This document shows positions 36,587 through 47,226 of a stretch of DNA of 64,000 nucleotides, one piece after another. Position 1 is the stretch's first letter; every line of letters starts with the position of its first letter. The stretch comes from Takakia lepidozioides (taxonomy: Eukaryota > Streptophyta > Takakiopsida > Takakiales > Takakiaceae). The position numbers and the translations under genes were made by a program. Under the pieces are notes generated by a model. The model saw only the letters and a program-made list of their open reading frames with translations. It had not been told where the DNA came from and did not search any database. The stretch lies in the NCBI GenBank assembly GCA_030704615.1, contig CM060731.1, positions 52,576,001 through 52,640,000 on the forward strand, read 5' to 3'.

Positions 36587-39500
36587 GACAACAGGAAAGT
36601 ATCCAGAAACAGGTAACAGAGACGAAGAGAAGCTGTGGAAAGAATACTTTTCTGACCCCAGTCAATGGTGGGACAAACGAGGCCAAAAGGTGAATGCCTG
36701 TTAGATTACAGAGAGTAGCAGACGCAATTCAGCATAGGAACTAGTGTGATAAGCTGAGTTGGGTGTTTCCTAGAACAAAACTAGGTTGTCATTGTCAGCT
36801 GCTAGCAGCAAGGCAAGGATGAACGCATGATTTGTGCAGAGGCATGGATAGCTGAAGGAGCAGGGGTAGAGTGTGGGTACAGATTCATCCAAGAGGGCCA
36901 GATTTCAAGCACAAGATTACCTATGATTCCATGTGGATCAATAGCTACAAGAAACCTGCATGGGTAGATGGTCAACTAAAGGCAGCAGCTGCAGCGGCAC
37001 AGTTGATAAAATCAGGCACCTCAACCTTGACCACAGCTTCTAGAAGAGGATCAAGAGAGGGAGTCCACAATGCCTCTTCTGGCACTTCTGGGCATGTGAA
37101 GATGCTTTGTGATGCAGGCAGACTGAAAGAGGCTCTACAGACTTTAAACCAAGGAGGCATTTCAGCAGATTCAGAAACGTATGTCTGTCTCTTGCATAAG
37201 TGCATCAAGGTGAAAGGCCTGGAAGCTGGAAAGCAGGTGCACACTCACATTATCCAAAGTGGATTCACGCCAAATGTTTTTCTCCTCAACACCCTTGTCA
37301 ACATGTATGTTAAGTGTGGGAGCATCATGGATGCTCACCAAGTGTTCAACAGAATGCCTCAACGATCCTTGATCACGTGGAATATAATGTTGGCAGGATT
37401 TACCAAGCATGGGTGTGGTAGGAATGCTTTGGAGACCTATGAGCAAATGATGGGGGAAGGGGTGAAGCCCAACCACATCACGTTTGTGTCCGTTTGCAAA
37501 GCGTGTGCAAGCCTGGCAGCCCTGGAAAAGGGCAAAGAGGTGCATGGTGACATTGTCAGAGCTGGAATTGTACCAGATGTGATCCTGAACACTGCCCTGG
37601 TGGACATGTATGCCAAATGTGGGAGCATCGAGGATGCAAAGGGAGTGTTCAACAATATGGCTGAACGAAATGTGGTGTCGTGGAGTGCGATGCTTGCAGG
37701 GTATGCACAGCAGGGGCGCGGGATGGAGGCTTTGGAGATGTATGAGCAAATGATGTGCGAAGGGGTGAAGCCTGACCACATCACATTTGTGTGCGTTTGC
37801 AATGCGTGTGCAAGTCTGGCAGCCCTGGAAAAGGGCAAAGAGGTGCATGGCGACATCGTCAGAGCTGGAATCGTACCAGATGTCATCCTGAACAATACCC
37901 TGGTGGACATGTATGCCAAATGTGGGAGCATCGAGCATGCAAAGGGAGTGTTCAACAATATGGCTGAACGAAATGTGGTGTCGTGGAATGCGATGCTCGC
38001 AGGATATGCACAGCAGGGGCGCGGGATGGAGGCTTTGGAGACGTATGAGCAAATGATGTGCGAAGGGGTGAAGCCCGACCACATCACGTTTGTGTGCGTT
38101 TGCAGTGCGTGTGCAAGCCTGGCAGCTCTGGAAAAGGGCAAAGAGGTGCATGGCGACATCATCAGAGCTGGAATCGTACCAGATGTGATCCTGAACAATA
38201 CCCTCGTGGACATGTATGCCAAATGTGGGAGCATCGAGGATGCAAAGGGAGTGTTCGACAATATGGCTGAACGAAATGTGGTGTCGTGGAGTGCGATGCT
38301 CGCAGGATATGCACAGCAGGGGCGCGGGATGGAGGCTTTGGAGACGTATGAGCAAATGATGTGCGAAGGGGTGAAGCCTGACCACATCATGTTTGTGTGC
38401 GTTTGCAGTGCGTGTGCAAGCCTGGCAGCCCTGGAAAAGGGCAAAGAGGTGCATGGCGACATTGTCAGAGCTGGAATTGTACCAAATGTCATCCTGAACA
38501 ATACCCTGGTGGACATGTATGCCAAATGTGGGTGCATCGAGGATGCAAAGGGAGTGTTCGACAATATGGCTGAACGAAATGTGGTGTCGTGGAATGCGAT
38601 GCTCGCAGGATATGCACAGCAGGGGCGCGGGATGGAGGCTTTGGAGACGTATGAGCAAATGATGTGCGAAGGGGTGAAGCCCGACCACATCACGTTTGTG
38701 TGCGTTTGCAATGCGTGTGCAAGTCTGGCAGCCCTGGAAAAGGGCAAAGAGGTTCGTGGTGACATCATCAGAGCTGGAATCGTACCAAATGTCATCCTGA
38801 ACACTGCCCTGGTGGACATGTATGCCAAATGTGGGTGCATCGAGGATGCAAAGGGAGTTTTCGACAATATGGCTGAACGAGATGTGGTGTCGTGGAGTGC
38901 AATGATCGCAGGATATGCACAGCATGGTTGTCATAGGGAGGTTGTGCAACTATTTGAAGGAATGCAAAAGAACGGCTTGAAGCCGAACAGTATCACCTTT
39001 ATATGTGTTCTCTCTGCATGCAGCCACGCTGGCCTACTGAATGAAGGAAGACGCTACTTTCATTCCATGAGTCAAGATCATGGTGTCACTCCGACAGTAA
39101 AGCACTTTGGCTGCATGGTGGACCTTCTTGGTCGTGCGGGACAACTGGATGAGGCAGTGGACCTGATTAATAAAATGCCCATAAATCCAGATGCTGTGGT
39201 GTGGAAGGCCTTGCTTGGTGCCTGCAGAATCCATGGCAATGTGGAGATGGCTGAACGTGCAGCAACATCTATCCTCACGTGGGATGAACAGGATACCGTT
39301 ACTTATGTGTTGCTCTCAAACATCTATGCTGCAGCTGGCAGGTGGGATGATACTGCAAAGGTGAGAAGAATGATGAAGGTCAAAGGGGTTAGAAAGGAGC
39401 CAGGTCGCTGCTGCATTGAGGTTGGCAACAGGGTGCACACCTTTGTTGTAGATGACAAGTTGCATCCCAGAATTAAGGAAATCCATGCTGAGCTGAGAAG

Positions 39501-39807
39501 ATTGTCTGGGCAGATGAAGGAGGCGGGGTATGTGCCTGACACGCGCTTTGTGTTGCATGATGTGGGGGAGGAGGAAAAGGAATTTTCTCTTTGCCACCAC
39601 AGTGAGAAGCTGGCCATTGGTTTTGGGCTGATCAGCACGACCCCTAGGACATCTCTCCGTCTCATCAAGAATCTTCGAGTGTGTGGTGACTGCCACACCT
39701 CCACCAAATTCATCTCAAAGATTGTTGGCCGAGCAATTGTTGTACGGGACGCTTACCGCTTTCACCACTTTGAAGATGGGATTTGTTCTTGTGGGGATTA
39801 CTGGTGA
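36587..39807 (+). CDS. PLS-class PPR-DYW protein with N-terminal PDF (OSB-type) motif
   Basis: Probable organelle C-to-U RNA editing factor. Two exons are supported: 36587-36689 (donor at 36690) and 36883-39807, joining in phase 0. The junction rebuilds a PDF motif, EYFSDPSQWWDKRGQK then RGPDFKHKITYDSMW and PAWVDGQL, as in OSB organelle single-stranded DNA-binding proteins. Then come P, L and S PPR motifs of which five 101-aa units are nearly identical. The C terminus has E1, E2 and a complete DYW deaminase: KEPGRCCIEV, zinc site HSEKLA (HxE) and CGDC, and terminal CSCGDYW. An upstream exon with start codon and targeting peptide was not found. If exon 2 were used alone, a frame from 36871 gives 978 aa. 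It is the likely source of PPR fragments elsewhere in the window. Confidence 0.9.
37438..38952 (+). repeat. five tandem 303-bp PPR units (S-P-L triplets)
   Basis: tatgagcaaatgatg recurs at 37438, 37741, 38044, 38347 and 38650, exactly 303 bp (101 codons) apart. The units are near-identical along their whole length, which indicates recent unequal crossing-over or gene conversion. Confidence 0.95.
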
Positions 39808-39910
39808 AAGGATGTTTTCTTGGAAAGATGCGAGTGTCTTGCTTCATTCAGTGATCTGTGTAGCTACTCAGATCATCCACCACCTGAGAGTACCATGATG
39901 TACTGTTGAG

Positions 39911-40356
39911 CCTAGAATTAAATTGCTGAGTTCCATCCACAATGAGTATCGCCGGTCAAATGGATTAAAGGGACATTGCCTTGTAAAACCGTGACAAACG
40001 GCCACTAAAAGCAGCTCGTTCACAACAGAGATGGTGGGGGCATCAGTGGATGAAGCTGCCGGCCGATAGTAGCCTACAAGTATCCCACCATGACAGATAA
40101 GTAGCATTTGTGGAACTCAGACCATTCCTTGCAACAACTCACTCCATTATAACTGGAGGATCTACTTATTTCTAGTTGAGCCTCACTGACTCAATGAGGG
40201 TAATGTTTGCTCTTATGCCATGGCATGATGACAATGTATTGAAAATGGTCAGTTCATGACTGTTGAAGGAAATTTGGCAGACTGGCTCTACTGTATTACA
40301 CAAGAGATAATGGAGGGAGAGTCACACACCTTCCATGTACAAGGGCTGGGCTGGGC
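39911..40356 (-). pseudogene. duplicated M16 peptidase exon plus intron
   Basis: A direct copy of 16192-16656: all of M16 exon 10, the following intron, and the first ~25 bp of exon 9. It keeps YYRPAASSTDAPTISVVNE but has lost a base where the original reads agcaagc, so the frame shifts before the GRLSRFY motif. It abuts the 3' end of the PPR gene about 23 kb from its source. Confidence 0.85.
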
Positions 40357-42344
40357 TGTGGCATATCCACAGGAAATGATAGTGGGGTCTACCCGGCATA
40401 GGTGGGAAGTCAGCCCATATTTGCACTTGACTGAAGGGGTGATATTGGACTGACTTTGGTGACAGTGGATGGAAATCAGAGTGCTGTCCTAATTCTGGGT
40501 TTGGGTGGTGGAGCTTCTCCAAAGCTTGAAGATGGAAGTGAATACGAATTTTGATGAGCTTGATTAGAGGGGCAGCCCTGTGCACAAGTTTGTTCAGCAT
40601 CTTAAATTTGCACATGTTTGTTTGTTTCTTGTGGTGTGGCTTTGGATGGAGCCCTTGACGAACTTGCATGAATATTGTCAAAAGCTATCCTTAACCCACC
40701 AAGATCCAATCCCATGGTGGCTGCTTGAAAGTTCATATAGGGATTGTAAGGGTATTTGGGTATGTTGTTATTGATTGATGCCGCTGGACTCCCTCACACT
40801 ATAACATCGGTTTGTGCATGTTGGAGTTCAAGGTTGGGGCACAGAGGCCACCCACTTCAGAACACAATTGCTACAGTTGGAGACCAGATTTGGGAGCATG
40901 TATGAAACAACTATGCATAGTTTCATGCAACAAAAAGCGATACTGCCAGTGTCCACCGACGCAGGTCTCTATCGCTGGTGTGACTCCCAGTGTTCTCAGT
41001 AACTACTTGAGCTGCCAATCTCAAACAAGCCAAAAAACTCTCCCCTCCAAGAAAAGTGAGGTCTTTTTCTCTTGCTTCCAGTAACCGTCCAACATCCAAA
41101 AAACGAAGCTTTTGGTCCGGCATGTGGGTTTAATTAATATCAATTAAGTTACACCCAACTAAGGGATAATTCATGTGAATAATGAGAGGAAGATATACTT
41201 AATGTACCTTCTTTGGCTATGAGGGCACAGCCATCAAAAGGGGATTTGTAGCGAGCTGTGGTGCGATGCTCAATTGTTCCGCAAAAGGTTGGGATTTTCG
41301 TTTCCTCGCATGTAAGTTTTGGTATAAAGTAAGCATATAGGAATAATGCCTCTCAAGTTTGCGGGGTCCCTATCCATTAGAGGATGGTCCAGGAATTAAA
41401 AAGGGGGATATATGTATCCCAGCCGCATGAAAAATAAAATCGACTCAAAACGGAGTTGACATTTGCTAGTTTGTATGGAACTTTTGAAGCTGGTGGTAAG
41501 TGGCATGGCCCCACATGGCCCCAGGTGGCTTTTGGATGTGGGGCAGAACGTTGTAGAATAGAGAATGATCTAGAGGGAGCCAGGAAAGTTTTTCTATAGT
41601 CGAGCCAGGACTCTACCAGCGTCAGAGGAGCGTAGTGGAGTGTACTAGAGGCTCCAGAGGGGGGGGGGGGGGTGGTATCCTGTTAGCACAGTGTGAGCAT
41701 GAGCATGGCGTGAGCACAACCCACGGTCATGGGGATTGTATGTTTTTAAAACCGCGGTCATAGGAATTGCATGTTTCGAGCATTTATAGGGAGCACTTGC
41801 ACCAAAACTATAAACTATATGATCTATCTTTCAATTTCGCATTGAAAAATTAAAATTGAGTAGTAATTTCGGGAGTGAGAGTTTTAATTTCGCATTGAGA
41901 AATTAAAGTTAAGTAGTAGTTTCGGGAGTGAGAGTTTCGTCTCGATAAATTATCCATGGGACATGACAATCTTTAAGGTCTCTTGGAGTCTTAGCGCCAT
42001 TTTCTCAAGTCTATCATGGAAAGGGCCTAGTATCGGGTGAGGATAGCGTGAGGAAATCCCATTGTAGGGTAACATGTTTATCATGTATAGGGGTTACTTG
42101 TTTCTTAAGTGTTGCTGTGAGGGCCTATGTAAGCATTAAAAATAATTTCACAATTTTCTTAGTTTCTCAATTTTGGTTTCGCTGAAGAATATTCGGAAGG
42201 CATCGTAGGAATATACGGTATATTCGCTTGTGCTCATCTGAGCATGCTCACTCGCTACCCAACTGAGGAGGGGCCAGCATGGAGGCAATGAAAAGCACCC
42301 GCGTGGCAGTGGAAGTATGTGAGAAGAGAGGGAGGGGTCTCTTG
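40357..42344. other. no gene recognised
   Basis: Short frames only (the best is 90 aa at 40812, unrecognised). A 62-bp tandem duplication (aatttcgcattgagaaatta, tttcgggagtgagagttt) lies at 41826-41938. The surrounding AT-rich DNA to about 42230 is LTR-like in composition, but I could not define LTR ends. A G-run occurs at 41660. Confidence 0.45.
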
Positions 42345-42725
42345 GAATGCCATGATCATAGGATATGCTCAGCGTGGCAAGTTTTCAACAAGATGGCTAA
42401 TTGAGATGTGGTGTTATGGAGCAAATTACCAGAGGATATACTCAACATGGTTGTTCTATGGAGGATCATGAAATGTATGAGCAAATGCGACAGAAGGGGG
42501 TGACTCCTGACAGGGTACATCACTTGCATTCTCCATGCATGTAGCAACTAAGGAGGCCTGGAAAAGGGCAAAGAGGTCTGTGCTCACATTGTCAAATCTG
42601 GAATCGTGCAAGATATCATACTCCAGACATCCCTTGTTGACATGTATGCCAAATGCAGGAGCATGAAATATGCACGACTAGTGTTCAACAATATGGGCAA
42701 ATCACCTTGCCTGGTCTCGATATGA
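42345..42725 (+). pseudogene. decayed PPR fragment
   Basis: Interrupted text reads NAMIIGYAQRG, GYTQHGC, YEQMRQKGVTPD, LEKGKEVCAHIVKSGI and SLVDMYAKC with stops (TGA near 42400, TAA near 42549) and frame shifts. It is diverged from the 37-39 kb units, so it is an older copy. Confidence 0.75.
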
Positions 42726-43696
42726 AAAGACTGTCGCTTGTGAGAAAATGCTTCTTGGATGTCATGCAAGGTGAGATCACCACAACAGCTTATGTGTCTC
42801 TAGGTGATGCGAACCTCCATCTAAGCCAACCTCGCTCAAATGCATCGCTTCATCTTTATTGCACACCATTACAACTTTTTCCTTAGTTCAGAAAGAATTG
42901 AATCATTTGTACAGAATGATTGAGAAAGCTCAGTTCCTAACTTCCTTAAGTTCGGTAACCGGTAACTCATGGCAAGCCAAGTACAACTTCTATAAAGATA
43001 AGTGCTAGTTTTTTATGTGTATACAACAGAAAACAGATCACATCAGAAAAGTATTTATGAACAACGTTCAGTGAAAAAGAACAAGGCCCAAGGAGTCATT
43101 TACCAAAGAAGATAATGGACTGTTACAAGGGCAGGAGGGACGAAACCACAAATGAAAATCTGTTGCAGAAATCTTGCCCCTATAATAACATTCCAAACCT
43201 TGGGGGAAATAAAAAGAGGAACAAGCAGATGAGTTAAGACCCAAGTGCTGCTATTCACGTGTGCTACTGATAATTTGCCCTGCCTCAACCAAATGAAGCA
43301 AGAAAAGAAGACTCTCCTGAGCTACACAATTAGAATGCATTATGGAGCTTCTTATCGTTCTCCGCTGGCACCTCTCAGAGGGAGAAGGGCAGGATGGCTT
43401 GCTTGACACCTTGCCTACTCGGGGCCAAAGCCCTTTGCCATCAAATTCAATCATAATGATCCACCAAGTCCCAGATATACCAATTAAGAAAACCTGAAAG
43501 CCCCGAGAAGGGCGACCTTGAGAGCTCAAGCTATGGAACTCGCCCCCTCTCTGGCATGCTGCTGTTGGAACCCTCCCAACCTTGATGCAAAGAAGTCTTA
43601 TAAACAATGATCTGTTGCCTTCTCTCCGAAAATCCCCAATGACAGCAATGTCAAGAGAACGTATGCATGGTAGACAGACAGAGATGGTATCGGTTG
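42726..43696. other. PP2C 3' side, no gene seen
   Basis: It should contain the 3' UTR of the leftward PP2C gene. A 158-aa minus-strand frame (43727-43251) overlaps the PP2C last exon in another frame and shows no domain. Confidence 0.5.
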
Positions 43697-46600
43697 CTAA
43701 TGATGATGGAACCGGACAACAACACAAGTGATATTGTCAGCACTCCCTTTGCTATAGGCTTCCTCTGTCAGCCTCTTGGCAGCCTCCTCAGCATCTGGGA
43801 TTGACTGCACCATAGTGACTGCATCCTGCACATGCCCCACCACCATAACTGTCTCCATTAGCAATGCAAGTACATCAAGAGCATCACAACTCATAACACT
43901 TACCACGATTATACTTTAGTACTACTCATCTGTCCAGATGAACAGATTACTGCTACAGTTATTGGAGGGATGAGCTAGAGAAAAGCTCTACTTAGCAGAT
44001 GACAATGGCTGCAACAGAGGCAATGCCACTGTAACTTGTCACCCACTGAAGTTGGTCGCAAGTGACTGTGGATCCACAGACTACATGGCGTGCTCTGAAA
44101 GGAGGTGGACCCCTGTTGCCCTAAATACCTTTCTCATTACAGAAAGGAAGGAGAGTTGTCTGTTCCCAGGGACCAAATCAGACCTATACAATGTGAGATG
44201 CCGAATCTGCATCACAATTGTCTGGTAAAATCATCTGTCTGCTATAACAGACACGAGAAGAGTTGACTACTATCGATTACATGTACACAACCATGCCCAA
44301 AAATTTTTAAAAAAAGGTGAAGGCCATAAGTCACTACACAGTCTAAGGAGCACAACAAGTCCCAAAAGACCCTCGGAAGTTACTACCCTAGCCAACAGCA
44401 CACATAGCACAAAATCAGAAGACATTGGTACTCATAGCAGCTTTTAGGTCAACCTGGTTTGACACCACATCCCACAGGCCATCACTGGCAAGCACCAGAA
44501 ACTCCACATCATCTTTGATAGTCTCCTCCTGTAAATGCCACAAAAAATACAGGATAACACTGGATCAAAACTGCAAAAACTTGCAGGCCAATTGCAGCCA
44601 GTTCATTTCGCCACTCATCTGAGACCATCATTTGTTCACAAGAGTATCCTTGTTTTCACAATTGACCATTTCAAATGCAGGAAAATATTTAATCAATTTG
44701 TGCCTTGCGACCATTTATAACACCCACAGTTTGGGCAGCAAGAACTAAAAAATAAAGTTTGTCGACTCTCATGATCTGTGCAGAGAGGGGTTAAATCTTA
44801 CAAAGCGAATTTACAAATATCCATTCTGTCTAAATAATTTTGCCACATCGCATATTCCAGTCGGACGGGAGTAATAATCGTATTACTGGTAAAAGAAACA
44901 ACAACAAGTATAAACAACAAACCTGAATGGGTACGTACATTCAATCGACCAATGAAATTGGCCAGCCCATAAGCACATTAGGGAGGATCTCCATATTTCT
45001 AACAGGTGGGCACAACTACCTGAATCTCAGGCTCAGCCGCAAGATACCGTTTCAACAGTCGATCGCCAAATGCACGGGATACGGGAGTAACGGACGGGAG
45101 TAATAATTGTATTACTGGTAAAAGAAACAGCAACAAGTATTGACAACAAACCTGAATGGGTACGTACATTCAATCGACCAATGAAATTGTCCAGCCCATA
45201 AGCACATTAGGGAGGATCTCCATATTTCTAACAGGTGGGCACAACTACCTGAATCTCAGGCTCGGCCACAACATATCGCTTCAACAGTCGATCGCCAAAT
45301 GCACGGGATACTGCAAGAACACCTCCTACTCGCCAAGTCCCTGCAACAAGTGATAAGAAAAATCCCAACAAGGTCAATGTGGTTGTTTCCAGCGCTTGGC
45401 ACTTCACTGCTGATACATTCCTCATTCAAGACAGCATGCAGTTAGAAGCTTCAAGGACTAATGCTGATCACATTAGTTTACTTCCATCCAACTGGATGCA
45501 CTCATATTACTCAACATTGCGAAACCATGCCTAGGCATGTGGCAGAATCAACATTGTGCAATATGCATGATCTTCTACCAGCCCTGACATCAAGACTCAC
45601 TGAACTACACCAGAATTTCTCTTGGTTGTACTGGAGCACTAGGGCAGTTTCAGGCTAACTTTCCATAGCTAGATAGAAACTTCACAACCAGCGAGGGAGG
45701 ATTGCTATCTCAAGATTCACAGGGAACTCTCCATGCGTACACTTCTCTCTCTCAGTCTTTTGTGTTAGTATAATGACAGAACATCATAAAGAAATCTCAC
45801 CTGCCCACATAACAACCCCTCCAGCATCCTCAATTCTTTGCCGCTCATCTGTTCGATTAGGCTTATGGTCCGTCGAGAGAGCAACAGCTGTTATAACCCC
45901 CGGCACAACAAACAAAAAAACTGAACAAAATCAGAAGACCCAACTACAGCTTTCCAGTTCATATGCATCTGACATCAGCACCTGTACTTCAATCTTAATC
46001 CCAGAATGAAATACGGCTTTACCAGGAGAAAGCCATTCCATGCCTTGGAAATTTTGCAGGCACACCTGGGAGGCAGCTATGCCCCACTATGGAATTAACC
46101 TCAATGGCCGATTCCAAGTAGAACTACATGCTCAGAAGGTCCTATATCCTTACCAAGCAAAAGTAGTATACACTATTATCAAGTGTGCCAGCAGAAACCA
46201 GCAGGAGTCTCATAAGGGTCCGACTGCTGTGGTGGTTACCCATCGTTCAATGGGCTACTAGTTATATATTACTTTTCCTTCTCAATGACGAGTATTACGA
46301 AAACGTGTACAGCTCTAAGTGCTTGGTCATGTAGAGCTAACAAAGAGAGACACACAGCTTGCGTAGGTCACCTTTCCCAGCTCTGCAAATCACAGCCCTA
46401 GAGTCACCGACATTGGCGACAAGTAAGCGTTCCCCAACCAAGACAGCCGTGGAAGCTGTTGATCCTGCATCCCTGTGCTGATTATTCTCTGCTCTCAGAT
46501 ACTCCTGATCAGTCTGTTTGTAGGTCTCAGCTGAGAATTCCAACACAGTCCAGAGACAAATAAGAGAAGTCAGCATCCCTGTCTTTCAGCCACACCCATG

Positions 46601-47226
46601 ACTGTGAAAGACAAGCTAGTATTAACAGTCCAATCACAACGCCTAATTTTATGACAAACACCAAGTTTGAATCGCAGTCTTTACACAACCTTCATGCTAA
46701 AGGACAAACTAGTGGCCATCCACAGATCCATACCTATGGCTAACTTTGTGTCGGAAACAAATTTGGGGTGCTTTAACAAGTTTTCAAAAAGGTTTTGCTT
46801 CACATATTCTGCTGCCCGTGAGCCACCGTGTCCTGCACAAATGCAGTGGCATAACATGTTTAGACCCTAAATGGTTGCTGCTGATAAGAAGGCAGTTCTC
46901 ACATATTGCTGAAAATCAAGCATAAGAGCCATGTCAAGCCTTGGGCCATAACTAGCAAAGACCCCATGGCAGAGCAGCCAGGGGCTCACCATTGGCAGAA
47001 ACCAACCACTAGCCACGAGATCACTTTCTCCATGAAAGAGCGATGTCATGGTTCACGTGGTTGCGATATAGGGAAAGCCTACTGGATGAGAGACCAACCA
47101 TCAAAAACTCCAAATAGGCCGACCATCTGACCATCAACTTTTGAGATTTTGGTCTCATGGAAATCCTCCATAGAGGCCCGCTTTCCACGCAAACTTGAAA
47201 ACCCGTAGCTGAATCTTCCATCTTCA
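43697..47226 (-). CDS. Protein phosphatase 2C, plant clade F-like (5' exon not found)
   Basis: Mg/Mn-dependent Ser/Thr phosphatase. Exons: 47226-47099, 46832-46734, 46530-46372, 45887-45801, 45340-45249, 44528-44454 and 43825-43697, all GT-AG and in phase, 255 aa to the stop. Metal-site motifs are present: [19 protein letters not shown] (split by an intron), [11 protein letters not shown] and [33 protein letters not shown] and [20 protein letters not shown] place it near Arabidopsis WIN2-like PP2Cs. The acceptor at 47227 is phase 2, so at least one upstream exon with the start codon exists between here and about 49.4 kb. Part of the 45.3-kb exon is duplicated downstream. Confidence 0.92.
44876..45312 (-). 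repeat. tandem duplication including part of a PP2C exon
   Basis: 44876-45085 and 45090-45312 are near-identical. Each holds the C-terminal two thirds of the exon ([12 protein letters not shown]) and the same GT donor. The downstream copy (45083-45020) encodes [10 protein letters not shown] where the upstream one encodes [10 protein letters not shown]. It lacks the [10 protein letters not shown] start and has no AG acceptor at its edge. Confidence 0.85.

Noticed and set aside
37171-38949. 592-aa and 476-aa minus-strand reading frames opposite the PPR gene
   Set aside because: They are antisense shadows of the 303-bp repeat array. Their periodicity copies the coding strand, which has clear PPR, E and DYW domains.
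37438-38952. CRISPR-like spaced repeats
   Set aside because: The regular 303-bp spacing is a protein-coding PPR array; there are no short direct repeats with unique spacers and the genome is eukaryotic.
45020-45083. mutually exclusive exon in PP2C
   Set aside because: The duplicated piece has no acceptor AG at its boundary, so alternative use is not supported by sequence alone. Kept as a finding, not annotated as an exon.
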